Assembly: GCA_021787435.1 (NCBI GenBank)
Contig: JAJYLY010000003.1
Location: 186,001-250,000, forward strand
Origin: Pseudomonadota bacterium
Lineage (GTDB): Bacteria > Pseudomonadota > Gammaproteobacteria > Burkholderiales > Gallionellaceae
Length of the DNA stretch: 64,000 nucleotides
Direction of reading: 5' to 3'
The position numbers and the translations under genes are program-made. The notes beneath the pieces were generated by a model. That model worked only from the letters and a program-made list of their open reading frames with translations, did no database searches and was not told the origin of the DNA. Position 1 is the first letter of the stretch. Every line of letters begins with the position of its first letter. This document shows, piece after piece, positions 18,766 through 28,877 of this stretch.

Positions 18766-19800
18766 ATGAGTTCATTATTGCAGCGTATCGCGCCGCTGGT
18801 TCTGTTGGTGGCGGTTTCAGGATGTTCCACACTTAAGGATGCAACAGATACGGTCGGTAGCTGGGTGGGAGTTGGGTCGAAGAGCAATACGCTGGACAGC
18901 GGAAACATTAAAAAATCAGGTGATGCGGGCCCTGCGGTCAAATATGCGGCAACCGTGCGGGTCGTTAACTACGTGGATCAGCGCAATGTGAGCAGCCCAC
19001 GTTATCTGGGGAAAATCACCGCACAGGTGGCCGGACTTAGCGGCAATGCAGTGACAACCGATCAGGATGTTGCGCTCATTGCAACCAATGCAATAAAAAG
19101 ACAATTTGTTACAGAAGGTTTTCAGGTGCTGGAAGGGACCAGCGCAAATAATGCGCTTTTTGAAGTGTCGGGCGTGATCAAGGAGCTGACGCTCAATGTG
19201 ATGAACCGCGACAACGTATCCATTGCGATTGAAACAACGTTGAAGGAAGTGTCCACAGGCAAGGTCGTCTGGTCGGGGCTCGTGACAGAGAAAAACGACC
19301 GGTTTGCAGGGGTTTCCGGTGACGACAAAAAAGATGTGATGAATTATCTCAACAGGGAGCTGAAAGTCGTCAGCGCTAAGACGGTCGATGCGATCAGCGA
19401 ATCGCTGATGGCCGCGCGCCCCGAGTTGTTCAACCTGACGCCCGGCACCAAGCCGATACCCGGTGTGACGGTATTTGTGGCACCCCAGCTACCCAAGGCG
19501 GCATCTGCAGCACCTGCAGAACCTGCACCCGGCATGCCGGCAGCGCAAAGCGAGATCCCCGCGTCGACTTATCAGCCGCATGCCAGCGAAAGCTCGGGAT
19601 TGCTGCTGGTGACAACCACGCCCCCCCGCGCAAGAGTCTATCTGGATGACGTGTATTACGGCATGACGCCCTTGCGCCTGGAAATGGAACCGGGCATCCA
19701 TATGATCAGCGTAAAGCTGGCAGGCTACAACATGATCACCGAAAAGGTATCGATCCGCCGCGGGGACAACACCGAGCTCGAGCTGAACCTGGAAAGATAA
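18766..19800 (+). CDS. PEGA-domain lipoprotein
   Basis: About 344 residues. The N-terminus (LVLLVAVSGC) is a lipoprotein signal with the lipobox Cys near residue 20. The middle (about 60-220) is an alpha/beta domain of the kind seen in surface lipoproteins (YajG/CsgG-like pattern, ATNAIKRQFVTEGFQVLEG), followed by a Pro/Ala-rich linker (about 245-280). The C-terminus (about 280-344) is a PEGA domain: TTTPPRARVYLDDVYYGMTP and GIHMISVKLAGYN. PEGA domains occur on cell-envelope proteins. The N-terminal assignment is an inference from pattern. A strong terminator follows. Confidence 0.7.
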   Translation: MSSLLQRIAPLVLLVAVSGCSTLKDATDTVGSWVGVGSKSNTLDSGNIKKSGDAGPAVKYAATVRVVNYVDQRNVSSPRYLGKITAQVAGLSGNAVTTDQDVALIATNAIKRQFVTEGFQVLEGTSANNALFEVSGVIKELTLNVMNRDNVSIAIETTLKEVSTGKVVWSGLVTEKNDRFAGVSGDDKKDVMNYLNRELKVVSAKTVDAISESLMAARPELFNLTPGTKPIPGVTVFVAPQLPKAASAAPAEPAPGMPAAQSEIPASTYQPHASESSGLLLVTTTPPRARVYLDDVYYGMTPLRLEMEPGIHMISVKLAGYNMITEKVSIRRGDNTELELNLER

Positions 19801-19825
19801 AATCGGGATCGAGGATTCAGGTTGT

Positions 19826-19857
19826 AAAAAAACCCGCGCAAGCGGGTTTTTGTTTTT
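19826..19857 (+). terminator. Rho-independent terminator
   Basis: AAAACCCGC-GCAA-GCGGGTTTT (19829-19850) followed by TGTTTTT. It closes the PEGA lipoprotein transcript. Its A-run also makes it able to act for dut, transcribed towards it on the minus strand. Confidence 0.88.
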
Positions 19858-19885
19858 GGATAGAGCTAGGTGCTACACCCTCCAT

Positions 19886-20341
19886 TCAGTGTTTCCCAGT
19901 GCTGCCAAATCCGCCGGTGCCGCGCGTGCTCAACGGAAAATCCTGCACGATGTTGAACTTTGCCTGCACCACGGGCACGATCACGAGTTGCGCCATGCGC
20001 TCCATGGGCATCAATGTGAAGGGGATCTGGCTGCGGTTCCAAAGAGACACGAATATCTGTCCCTGATAATCCGAGTCGATCAGACCGACCAGGTTGCCAA
20101 GCACGATGCCGTGCTTGTGCCCGAGCCCGGAGCGGGGCAGGATCATCGCGGCATAGCCGGGATCGGCAAGATGGATCGCAAAGCCCGAGGGAATCAGTTC
20201 GCACTGTTTGGGCTGGATGATCATGTTCTGGTCTATGCAGGCCCGTAGGTCTATGCCGGCGGAACCTGTCGTCGCATAAACCGGAAAATTTTCGTGCAGG
20301 CGGTGATCGAGTATCTTGATATCCACAACGGGATGTTTCAT
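19886..20341 (-). CDS. dut: dUTP diphosphatase
   Basis: This 151-residue trimeric dUTPase converts dUTP to dUMP and pyrophosphate. The five conserved motifs are visible: [57 protein letters not shown] and the C-terminal [12 protein letters not shown] that closes over the active site. Its start overlaps the coaBC stop by four bases (ATGA), the classic dut-coaBC coupling. Confidence 0.95.
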   Translation of the reverse strand: MKHPVVDIKILDHRLHENFPVYATTGSAGIDLRACIDQNMIIQPKQCELIPSGFAIHLADPGYAAMILPRSGLGHKHGIVLGNLVGLIDSDYQGQIFVSLWNRSQIPFTLMPMERMAQLVIVPVVQAKFNIVQDFPLSTRGTGGFGSTGKH

Positions 20342-21525
20342 TTACGAGCTCCTATGTGTCGAAGTGCAATGTGTTGCAATAGCTGTCTTGCCAGCGTGAG
20401 TTTGTCCGCGCGCGGCAGTGGATACGTTCCCTGATCATCGAACAAAACCAGTTCGCTTTCATCCTGGCCGATGGCGTTTTGTGCGATGTTCCCCACCAGC
20501 AGCGGCAATTTCTTCGCGCGTCTCTTCTGTTCGGCATATTCGGAAAGATTCTCGCTTTCTGCTGCAAACCCCACGCAATAGGGCGGGTGTTCGTGGGCCG
20601 CGACCTCGGCCAGTATGTCCGGATTGGCAACCAGCTCCAGCGTGAGTGGCGCGCTGCTTTTCTTGATCTTCTGCTCGCTTCTGTTTGCGGTGCGATAGTC
20701 CGCTACGGCTGCAACGGCGATGAAGATGTCGCAGGCCGCGACTTCCCGCATCACCGCCTCATGCATCTCTCCTGCGCTTTCCACGTCTATCCTTCTGACA
20801 TTGACTGGCGTTACAAGGGAAACGGGGCCTGAAACCAGCACCACTTCGGCACCTGATTCCTGTGCGGCCTTTGCGATGGCATAACCCATTTTTCCGGAAC
20901 TTCGATTGGTGATGCCGCGCACTGCGTCGATCGCCTCGTAAGTCGGGCCTGCAGTGATCAGGAATTTTTTTCCGGAAAACAGCTTGGGCTGCAGGAAGGC
21001 CACGATGTGTTCGGCAAGCTGCAAGGGCTCAAGCATGCGCCCCATGCCCGTCTCGCCGCAGGCCTGTACGCCGGAATCAGGCCCAAGTATGGTGACCCCG
21101 TCTGAGGCAAGCTGCGCGATGTTGCGCTGTACCGCCTTGTTCTGCCACATCTCGCGGTTCATTGCAGGCGCTATCAAGAGCGGACAGTTGCGCGCCAGAC
21201 ATAGCGCAGAAAGCAGGTCGTCGGCCAGTCCAAGGGCTAACTTGGCGATGAAGTCGGCGCTCGCCGGTGCAATCACGATGGCATCCGCCTCGCGGCCAAG
21301 GTTGATATGCGCCATGTTGTTCGGTGTGCGCGCATCCCACTGGTCTATGTGAACGGGCTTTCCGGAGAGGCCCTGCAGCGTGGTCGGCGTGATGAAATGG
21401 CAGGCAGCCTCGGTCATCACCACCTGTACCGAAATATTCTGTTTCATCAGCCGCCGCAGCAGCTCGGCGGACTTGTAGGCCGCGATGCCGCCGCTGATGC
21501 CAAGCACTATGTGTGAGGTGTTCAT
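20338..21525 (-). CDS. coaBC: Bifunctional phosphopantothenoylcysteine decarboxylase/synthetase
   Basis: About 395 residues from [19 protein letters not shown]. The N-terminal flavoprotein half (CoaC) has the FMN-binding start, the substrate region around [10 protein letters not shown] and the [16 protein letters not shown] motif with active-site residues. The C-terminal half (CoaB) begins near residue 190 ([29 protein letters not shown] split) and contains AVAAVADYR and the strap region [20 protein letters not shown]. It performs two consecutive steps of CoA biosynthesis, and is coupled to dut by a four-base overlap. Confidence 0.94.
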   Translation of the reverse strand: MNTSHIVLGISGGIAAYKSAELLRRLMKQNISVQVVMTEAACHFITPTTLQGLSGKPVHIDQWDARTPNNMAHINLGREADAIVIAPASADFIAKLALGLADDLLSALCLARNCPLLIAPAMNREMWQNKAVQRNIAQLASDGVTILGPDSGVQACGETGMGRMLEPLQLAEHIVAFLQPKLFSGKKFLITAGPTYEAIDAVRGITNRSSGKMGYAIAKAAQESGAEVVLVSGPVSLVTPVNVRRIDVESAGEMHEAVMREVAACDIFIAVAAVADYRTANRSEQKIKKSSAPLTLELVANPDILAEVAAHEHPPYCVGFAAESENLSEYAEQKRRAKKLPLLVGNIAQNAIGQDESELVLFDDQGTYPLPRADKLTLARQLLQHIALRHIGARK

Positions 21526-21561
21526 GCCGCGCATCTTACAAGAAAATGCAGCGATGCGTGG

Positions 21562-22956
<1,395 letters not shown>

Positions 22957-22989
22957 TTACGCGATTCGGCAGCACTCTTGTTGCCTTCG

Positions 22990-23292
22990 TCAGAAGGAAA
23001 TTTCCTCATTCTGCTCCGCGAACAGCTCATGCAGTCTGGCGTACAGCTCGCCTTGATCGCGCTGGTTGATCCATGCGCCGTCCCGGTATGTGAAATGGAA
23101 TCCGCCGGATTTGGCGGCGACCCAGATTTCCTGGTTGATGTCGTGGCGGTTGACGATGATCTTTGCGCTGCTGTCAAACTCGATTTCCAGCACGTTGCCG
23201 CTGCGGTTGCAATCGACGCCGCACTCGTCTGCCGCGGTTTCTATTTTTGCCAGAGCCGCATCGGCAAGCTGGTTGAATTCACGCTCGTTCAT
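22990..23292 (-). CDS. cyaY: Iron donor protein CyaY (frataxin)
   Basis: This 100-residue frataxin homolog has an acidic N-terminal helix (MNEREFNQLADAALAKIETAADECG), consistent with its iron-binding role, and the beta-sheet core EIWVAAKSGGFHFTYRDGAWINQ with the WVA-GGFH signature. It regulates Fe-S cluster assembly. It is divergent from lptM-lysA, the conserved beta/gammaproteobacterial layout; about 38 bases hold both promoters. Confidence 0.93.
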   Translation of the reverse strand: MNEREFNQLADAALAKIETAADECGVDCNRSGNVLEIEFDSSAKIIVNRHDINQEIWVAAKSGGFHFTYRDGAWINQRDQGELYARLHELFAEQNEEISF

Positions 23293-23330
23293 GGGAAACC
23301 TTTATAATCGCATCTTTCAATTTTCAGGGA

Positions 23331-23522
23331 ATGAATATGTGGCTTAAAACTTCAGTCGGCATTATCGTGGTTTTTGCACTGTTGCTGCAAGGCTGCGGAC
23401 GCAAAGGTCCGCTGACCATGCCAACGCCTGTCGTGCATAAAGCAGCCCCTGTTGCATCTTCCGCAGTCCCATCTGCCCCGGCGGCTTCCTCTGTTCCCCC
23501 TGTGCCGACGGACAAACCATGA
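23331..23522 (+). CDS. lptM: LptM-like small lipoprotein
   Basis: 63 residues. The hydrophobic start IIVVFALLLQGCGRKGPLTMP has a lipobox Cys followed by the CG-KGPL motif typical of the small lipoprotein (LptM/YifL) encoded upstream of lysA. The remaining tail is an Ala/Pro/Val-rich unstructured stretch. LptM aids maturation of the LptDE translocon in E. coli. The ATG at 23337, with AGGGA at better spacing, is an alternative start. The stop overlaps the lysA start. Confidence 0.85.
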   Translation: MNMWLKTSVGIIVVFALLLQGCGRKGPLTMPTPVVHKAAPVASSAVPSAPAASSVPPVPTDKP

Positions 23523-24769
23523 TGGGCAATCACTTCCAATATCAGAACGGAGAGCTGCATGCAGAGCGTGTGCCTCTTGGGAAAATCGCATCGCTTTATG
23601 GCACTCCCTGTTATGTGTATTCGCGCGCAGCGCTGACCGAGAGTTTCCGCCAATTCTCAGATGCGCTCAAGGGGCGCGAGCATCTGGTCTGCTACGCGGT
23701 AAAGGCCAATGCCAACCTCGCTGTTCTCAATGTGTTCGCGCGTCTTGGCGCGGGCTTCGACATCGTGTCGGGCGGCGAGCTGCAAAGAGTGCTGGCTGCG
23801 GGCGGGGATGCGGGAAAAGTGGTTTTTTCCGGCGTTGGCAAGACAAGAGACGAGATGCGCATGGCGCTTGAGGCGGACATACTGTGCTTCAACGTGGAGT
23901 CGGCTGCCGAACTTGCGCGCCTGAACGAAGTGGCGGGCAGCATGGGGAAGAAGGCTGCGATCAGTCTGCGCGTGAACCCGGACGTGGATGCGAAGACCCA
24001 TCCTTATATTTCCACCGGATTGAAGCAAAACAAGTTTGGCGTCGCGTACACGGACGCGATAGCGCTTTATCGCAACGCAAATGCGATGCCCAATCTAAAA
24101 ATCACTGGCATGGACTGTCACATCGGTTCCCAGCTCACAGAGACCAGCCCTTTCATCGCCGCGGTCGAGAAGGTGTTGCTGCTGGTGGATGAACTTGCAA
24201 AGGAAGGCATCGAACTTGAGCATCTCGATCTGGGCGGTGGGCTTGGCATCTGCTACGGTGATGAGACGCCGCCTGCGATTTCGGATTACATCGCGGCGCT
24301 GCTTTCCGCGTTAAAGGGCCGCGCGCAGAAACTCATACTCGAACCCGGCCGGGTGCTGGTCGGCAATGCAGGCCTTTTGCTCACGACTGTCGAATACATC
24401 AAGCCCGGCGAGGAAAAGAATTTTGCGATCGTGGACGCCGCGATGAACGATCTGATGCGCCCTGCGCTTTACGATGCTTACCATGAAATATTGCCCGTGG
24501 TGCGCGAAGAGCATGAGATGCAGACCTATGAGGTGGTAGGTCCGATATGCGAGACGGGGGACTTTCTCGGGCACGAAAGAGAACTTGCTATTGCGTCGCA
24601 ATCGAAGCTTGCGATCATGTCTGCCGGAGCATACGGGATGAGCATGAGTTCCAATTACAACACGCGCCCTCGCGCTGCCGAAGTGATGGTGGATGGCGAT
24701 AGCGTTCATCTGGTGCGCGAACGCGAAACGGTGCAGCAGCTTTTTGCCGGAGAGAAGATAGTCGCCTAG
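23519..24769 (+). CDS. lysA: Diaminopimelate decarboxylase
   Basis: This 416-residue PLP enzyme performs the last step of lysine synthesis. The PLP lysine lies in VCYAVKANANLAVL (about residue 60). Also present: GFDIVSGGEL, FSGVGKT, the CHIGSQ and LDLGGGLGICY motifs, LEPGRVLVGNAG, and the second-active-site region GPICETGDFLG plus GAYGMSMSSNYNTRPR at the dimer interface. It overlaps lptM by an ATGA. Confidence 0.95.
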   Translation: MMGNHFQYQNGELHAERVPLGKIASLYGTPCYVYSRAALTESFRQFSDALKGREHLVCYAVKANANLAVLNVFARLGAGFDIVSGGELQRVLAAGGDAGKVVFSGVGKTRDEMRMALEADILCFNVESAAELARLNEVAGSMGKKAAISLRVNPDVDAKTHPYISTGLKQNKFGVAYTDAIALYRNANAMPNLKITGMDCHIGSQLTETSPFIAAVEKVLLLVDELAKEGIELEHLDLGGGLGICYGDETPPAISDYIAALLSALKGRAQKLILEPGRVLVGNAGLLLTTVEYIKPGEEKNFAIVDAAMNDLMRPALYDAYHEILPVVREEHEMQTYEVVGPICETGDFLGHERELAIASQSKLAIMSAGAYGMSMSSNYNTRPRAAEVMVDGDSVHLVRERETVQQLFAGEKIVA

Positions 24770-24787
24770 TTCAGGGGGCCCTCTTCG

Positions 24788-24842
24788 TCAGGCCGCGCGC
24801 ATCCCGGTTGCGGGGGGGATCGCAGCGGGTTTCGCGGCCTGA
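24788..24842. repeat. Long inverted repeat between lysA and the small protein
   Basis: TCAGGCCGCG (24788-24797) pairs exactly with CGCGGCCTGA (24833-24842), with a G-rich 35-base loop. It sits between two converging genes, so it may be a bidirectional terminator, but there is no T-run. A second short pair AGTCA/TGACT lies at 24842-24864. Confidence 0.45.
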
Positions 24843-24865
24843 GTCACAGGGGGTATGGGTGACTG

Positions 24866-25045
24866 CTAGATGCTTGCGGCCACTCCGGCTACCAACACTG
24901 CTGCCGCGCTGAGCCAGCCAAGCTCGCCGACAAATTTGACGTCATCTTTTGACATGCCTTTTCTTTCCTGGTTGTTTGCTCCGCTGGATTGCAGAACTTC
25001 CTTCCTGGTGCTCTCTGTTGCAGTTGCTTTCTGGTTCGCTTGCAT
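24866..25045 (-). CDS. Small protein, 'KFV-ELGW' family copy 1
   Basis: A 59-residue frame starting at the ATG at 25045, preceded by TAAGGAGATCACAATC, an excellent ribosome site. The N-terminal half is hydrophilic (MQANQKATATESTRKEVLQS). The C-terminal half is KDDVKFVGELGWLSAAAV then LVAGVAASI, a short hydrophobic helix. The C-terminal half closely matches the protein at 39956-40168 (EDTKFVSELGWISALSV.. AAIAASM), so the two are paralogs and both are almost certainly translated. Function unknown; a tail-anchored or membrane-associated peptide is likely. Confidence 0.75.
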   Translation of the reverse strand: MQANQKATATESTRKEVLQSSGANNQERKGMSKDDVKFVGELGWLSAAAVLVAGVAASI

Positions 25046-25207
25046 GATTGTGATCTCCTTAGTGTAAAATCAAACAAAATGGCGATTCATCATCGCTTCG
25101 CAGTTGTGAGTTCTGGCCTTCAGGGGGTGTCGGGTTGAACTTTTCAAAACTGCTATGGGATGAATATTAGACCCGCTTCCTTACACCAACCTGAACAAGT
25201 TACGACT

Positions 25208-25873
25208 ATGCGCATTCTTGTTGTTGAAGATGATCCTTCTCAGGTTGCCATCCTGTTTCATGCGTTTGACAAGCCGGGATATACCGTCGTGCATGAAAGG
25301 GATGGCAAACGGGCCGACCATTTGCTGATCACGCATGAATTCGATGTGGTCATTCTGGATATGGGACTTCCGGGCATGGACGGAGCTGAAATTCTTCGCC
25401 GATTGCGTCATCGCAAAAACAATGTGCCCGTGCTGATCCTGACTGCCCGCGATGAGGTGGAAGACAGGGTGCGCGGGTTGGATATGGGTGCGGACGATTA
25501 CCTGACTAAACCCTTTGATATACAGGAACTGGAAGCGCGGGTCAGGTCATTGATCCGGCGCGGGCATTCGGGCGGCGCCGCACAATTGCAGGTCGGTTCG
25601 CTTAAACTTGACACGGCAGGCCGTCTTGCGACGCTGAATGGCCAGACTCTGGAATTGTCGTCGCGCGAGTTGAATGTGCTGGAGCTTTTGATGCTCAGTG
25701 CCGGCAGGATAGTCAGCAAGGAAAGATTGTCCGACCAGCTTTCAGGCTTGGACGATCTGGTGAGCGACAACGCCATCGAGGTATATGTGTCCCGCTTGCG
25801 CAAACATCTTAAAGCCAGCGGCATCAATATCCGCACCCTGCGCGGCTTAGGCTACATGCTGGAAAAACAGTGA
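25208..25873 (+). CDS. OmpR-family response regulator (orphan)
   Basis: About 221 residues. The receiver domain (1-115) has the acidic pair in VVEDDPS, the phospho-acceptor Asp in VVILDMGLPGMDG, the Thr switch in LILTARDE and the Lys in DDYLTKPFD. The C-terminal winged helix (about 125-220) has SSRELNVLELLML, the recognition-helix region NAIEVYVSRLRKHL and GLGYMLE. It activates or represses transcription after phosphorylation. No histidine kinase is adjacent, so its partner is elsewhere. The ATG at 25160 is an alternative start adding 16 residues. Confidence 0.9.
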   Translation: MRILVVEDDPSQVAILFHAFDKPGYTVVHERDGKRADHLLITHEFDVVILDMGLPGMDGAEILRRLRHRKNNVPVLILTARDEVEDRVRGLDMGADDYLTKPFDIQELEARVRSLIRRGHSGGAAQLQVGSLKLDTAGRLATLNGQTLELSSRELNVLELLMLSAGRIVSKERLSDQLSGLDDLVSDNAIEVYVSRLRKHLKASGINIRTLRGLGYMLEKQ

Positions 25874-25879
25874 CGGCTG

Positions 25880-26122
25880 TTAGCGACAAATGGCATGACG
25901 CAGGCTGATAATCCTTCGCATCTTGCCTCGTTCAACAAATACCACATAATAGATGATGTCGGTCTTTTGGTGCGAGCGCAATCATACGCAACTCGCCATA
26001 CTTGAACTGGTCATCGACCCAAACCAGCGCAGCTTCATAATAGAGTTCACTAGCCAATGCAAGAGAGACGCCATGTTTCGTCCGGTTTGCTGCGTCCTTG
26101 GCTGGTCGAACTCTATTTTCAT
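25880..26122 (-). pseudogene. brnT: Decayed brnT toxin gene
   Basis: Read from ATG at 26122 the frame gives MKIEFD; then, shifted by one base, AKDAANRTKHGVSLALASEL and WVDDQFKYGELRMIALAP; then, shifted again, DIIYYVVFVERGKMRRIISLRHA and a stop. Together this is a BrnT-family ribonuclease toxin (the AKDAANRTKHGVS helix and the RRIISLR end) broken by two single-base shifts. The C-terminus stops early and the brnA antitoxin that normally follows is missing: the response regulator ends seven bases away. It is a dead toxin-antitoxin locus. Confidence 0.75.
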
Positions 26123-26235
26123 GTTTTACTGTAGCTACAATAAAGGCGCTTTTCAATCAAGATGCATGCCGTGTTTTACGGGGCCGAACGTTTGAGCTCA
26201 TCGGATTGTGTGGCGTTATATCATGAGAGTCATGC

Positions 26236-26931
26236 TTATGGGATGTCCGCATCATTCATGCGGCTCAAAATGATGCCTGTCTTCTTCATCAGCCCGCGCG
26301 CATTCTGGTGCTTGTCGTAGTAGCGCGGATTGGGCACCATCGCAGCGAGCTTCGCGGCCTGGGCTGCGGATAGCTGCGATGCGCTGATGCGGTAATAGTG
26401 TTTTGATGCGGCTTCTGCGCCGAATACGCCGTCGCCCCATTCGATCACGTTGAGATAAATCTCGAAGATGCGCTCTTTGTCCATCACTGCTTCCATCATC
26501 ACGGTGATCGCGGCCTCCTCCATCTTGCGGAAGGGCGAGCGGCGTCCGGAGAGGAAAAGATTTTTCGCAAGCTGTTGGCTGATGGTAGAGCCGCCCGCGA
26601 CGATTCTCCCCTTTTTTAGGTCCTTCTCATAGGCCTTCTGTATGCCGTCCCAGTCAAACCCTTCATGGTCGACAAAATTCGCGTCTTCCGCAGCGACCAG
26701 CGCGCGCTTCAGGTTGTTGGAAATATTCGCATAGGGCACCCACTGGTATTGCAGCCTCGCATCGGGATTGACCTCGCGCATGATCGCAAGACGGCTCTCC
26801 ATGAAGGCTGTGGTGGATGGATTGAACTTGATCCACCAGAGAAGGTGAGCAAAGACCCATATCTGGTAGATGAAGAGCAGCGCGAAGCCTATCGCGGCAA
26901 TCTTCCAGAACCAACCCCAGATTTTCTTCAT
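26236..26931 (-). CDS. mtgA: Monofunctional peptidoglycan transglycosylase
   Basis: A 231-residue GT51 glycosyltransferase with one N-terminal membrane helix (IAAIGFALLFIYQIWVFAHL). The catalytic motif ALVAAEDANFVDHEG contains the Glu general base; GGSTISQQLAKNLFLSGRR and IFEIYLNVIEWGDGVFGAEAA follow, the latter with the second catalytic Glu region. No transpeptidase domain is attached. Its start overlaps the aroE stop by four bases, a typical aroE-mtgA coupling. Confidence 0.94.
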   Translation of the reverse strand: MKKIWGWFWKIAAIGFALLFIYQIWVFAHLLWWIKFNPSTTAFMESRLAIMREVNPDARLQYQWVPYANISNNLKRALVAAEDANFVDHEGFDWDGIQKAYEKDLKKGRIVAGGSTISQQLAKNLFLSGRRSPFRKMEEAAITVMMEAVMDKERIFEIYLNVIEWGDGVFGAEAASKHYYRISASQLSAAQAAKLAAMVPNPRYYDKHQNARGLMKKTGIILSRMNDADIP

Positions 26932-27722
26932 GAGCGTAAGGCTTTGATGACCGAGCGGGTATCTGGCATCACGCCGCGCCAGATGTAAAATGCTTCGGCG
27001 GCCTGTTCGATGAGCATCCCCAGTCCGTCCGCAACGATGGCCGCTCCGTTGGCGCGGGCAAAGGCCATGAAAGGTGTCTCGCGTCCGTACATCATGTCGT
27101 AGGCCAGTGAACCTTTTGCAAAGATGCCATGAGGCAGCGGCGGTAGCTCGTTGGATAGTCCGCTTGAAGTGGCATTGATGATTACGTCGAATTGTTCGCC
27201 GGCAAGGCTTTCATAACCTGACGCACGCACACCTTTGAACGCCGCGGCAAGTTGCCTTGCTTTTTCTGCCGTGCGGTTTGCGACGGTCAGCGTGCAATGT
27301 GTTTCCAGCAAGGGCAATGTCACACCATAGGATGCGCCGCCTGCACCCATTAGCAGTATGCGCTTATCCTTCAAATTCACGCCGATATTTTTCTCGATGT
27401 CACGTACAAGGCCTGCGCCGTCTGTGTTGTAGCCGTGGATATCGTCCTCGAATTTGAGCGTGTTCACCGCCTGTGCCGTTTGCGCTCGATCGCTCTTCTG
27501 ATTGGCAATTCTGAATGCCTCGAACTTGAATGGCACGGTGATATTGCAGCCTTTGTAGCCTTCGCGGATCAGGCGTTCCACTGTTTCGGAAAAGGCGTTG
27601 AGCGGCGCTTCGATCGCGATATAGCTGATGTCCTGTCCTGTCTGTTCTGCGAACAGCTTGTGGATCAGCGGTGATTTGCTGTGCGAGATCGGGTTGCCGA
27701 TGACGGCGTAACGGTCAGTCAT
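26928..27722 (-). CDS. aroE: Shikimate dehydrogenase
   Basis: About 264 residues from MTDRYAVIGNPISHSKSPLIHKLF. AroE reduces 3-dehydroshikimate with NADPH in the chorismate pathway. The catalytic Lys lies in CNITVPFKFEAF, the NADP site in ILLMGAGGASYGV, the NRT motif in VANRTAEKA, and the C-terminal GMLIEQAAEAFYIW is diagnostic. The longer upstream frame runs into the tonB gap and is not used. It overlaps mtgA by four bases. Confidence 0.94.
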   Translation of the reverse strand: MTDRYAVIGNPISHSKSPLIHKLFAEQTGQDISYIAIEAPLNAFSETVERLIREGYKGCNITVPFKFEAFRIANQKSDRAQTAQAVNTLKFEDDIHGYNTDGAGLVRDIEKNIGVNLKDKRILLMGAGGASYGVTLPLLETHCTLTVANRTAEKARQLAAAFKGVRASGYESLAGEQFDVIINATSSGLSNELPPLPHGIFAKGSLAYDMMYGRETPFMAFARANGAAIVADGLGMLIEQAAEAFYIWRGVMPDTRSVIKALRS

Positions 27723-27811
27723 TTTTGAAGGCGAGAGGGAAGTGGCAAGTCGTAAGTGGACATGGCGCGTATTGTAACTGACGTTTTGGCACAGTTTGAA
27801 TGATAAAGCGT

Positions 27812-28483
27812 TTATTGCACCTCGAACCTGAAGGTGAGCGGATAGACCGACTCGACAGGTTGACCGTCCTTGATGGCCGGGAAGAAGCGCCAATTTTTCA
27901 GTGCATCGAGCAGCAGGCGGTTGAGCCTCGGGTGCGGCGTGGGCTGAACGAGTTCGACCGTTGCGGTGCCGTCTGTTGCCACGTGAAAGCGCACGATGGC
28001 GACTGCATTCAAGGCATCCTGACGCAACTCATCCGGTATCTCCGGCATGGGTTTGACAATAGCCTGGGGTCCGCTGTTGCCGGTCAGGTTGTTTTTGGAT
28101 GTATCCTGGATGGGTGGTGCGGGTGGTGCGGGTGGTGCGGGTGGTGCGGGTGGTGCGGGTGGTGCGGGGGTGGCCGGAGTTACAGGCGGCACAGGTGTTG
28201 CAGCAGGTTGCTTAATTGCCGGATGCTCTACAGTTTCATGCACCACGGGCGTCTGCGGTGCTGTACGTGGCGTACTTTTTTCGGGGGGAGGTTTGCTTGC
28301 AGCGGGTGGTGGAAGTTCGACTATCTGCGCCTCGATCGCGGGCGGTTCGGGCAGTCGTACAACGGGTTTGCCGGTGAAATAGGCAATCGCCCAGAGGGCT
28401 GCGGCACACAATAGGAGTGCGCTTGGCAAAGTCCAAGGCAGCCTGTGCCAGGGGCTGTCATTTCTCAAAGTATCAGTCGGCAT
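27812..28483 (-). CDS. tonB: TonB energy transducer
   Basis: 223 residues. An N-terminal membrane anchor (LPSALLLCAAALWAIAYFTG) is followed by a long Pro/Ala spacer (residues about 45-130) with a perfect APP repeat encoded by 9-bp units, and a C-terminal TonB domain (about 140-223: IPDELRQDALNAVAIVRFHV, PHPRLNRLLLDALKNWRF). It transmits proton-motive force from ExbBD to outer-membrane receptors. It overlaps exbD by 11 bases and follows exbB, exbD and a receptor, a complete transport cassette. Confidence 0.92.
   Translation of the reverse strand: MPTDTLRNDSPWHRLPWTLPSALLLCAAALWAIAYFTGKPVVRLPEPPAIEAQIVELPPPAASKPPPEKSTPRTAPQTPVVHETVEHPAIKQPAATPVPPVTPATPAPPAPPAPPAPPAPPAPPIQDTSKNNLTGNSGPQAIVKPMPEIPDELRQDALNAVAIVRFHVATDGTATVELVQPTPHPRLNRLLLDALKNWRFFPAIKDGQPVESVYPLTFRFEVQ
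28112..28165. repeat. Six perfect 9-bp tandem repeats inside tonB
   Basis: Six exact copies of GGGTGGTGC encode an APP repeat in the periplasmic spacer of TonB. Because the unit is a multiple of three, slippage would change spacer length without breaking the frame. Confidence 0.9.
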
Positions 28484-28877
28484 GCTTGACGGCGATCAGG
28501 AAATGCTGCGCGCCGGCGGACCGTGCGCGCAGCATGGCCTGCACGGTGATGCCGTTGGGAGCCGCGCTGTCTGCCGCCACGATCACGCTGGATTCGGGGC
28601 CATGCAGCAAGGGCTTCAGCGTTGCTGCCAGCGTATCCAGCGTGACCTGTGTCTTGTCCAGAAAGATGCGGCTGTCAGGCGTGATGGTTAGCGTCACCGG
28701 TGTCTTGGCCTGCATGGGTGCTGCCTGCCCCTGGGGCAGGTTGACGGTCAACGAATGCAGGTTCTGCATCGACAGCGAGGCTAGCATGAAGGTCGCCAGC
28801 AGAAAGAACATCACGTCTATCATCGGGATGATTTCGATGCGGCCCTTTGCAGGCTTGCGCGATCTACGCAGCTTCAT
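28473..28877 (-). CDS. exbD: ExbD-type proton-channel subunit
   Basis: 134 residues from MKLRRSRKPAKGRIEIIPMIDVMFFLLATFM, split at the conserved membrane Asp (PMIDVMFFLL), which carries the proton. One helix anchors the protein; the periplasmic domain (PDSRIFLDKTQVTLD, HGPESSVIVAADSAAPNG) binds TonB. It overlaps exbB by 14 bases and tonB by 11, indicating translational coupling. Confidence 0.9.
   Translation of the reverse strand: MKLRRSRKPAKGRIEIIPMIDVMFFLLATFMLASLSMQNLHSLTVNLPQGQAAPMQAKTPVTLTITPDSRIFLDKTQVTLDTLAATLKPLLHGPESSVIVAADSAAPNGITVQAMLRARSAGAQHFLIAVKHAD

Noticed and set aside
24870..25067. Plus-strand 65-codon frame with a hydrophobic end
   Set aside because: The minus strand here has a better ribosome site and a paralog elsewhere, so the plus frame is a shadow.
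28112..28165. CRISPR-like array in tonB
   Set aside because: The units are 9 bp with no spacers and encode APP.
27800..28414. Plus-strand frame opposite tonB with Gly-Trp-Cys repeats
   Set aside because: It is the antisense reading of the tonB APP repeat.
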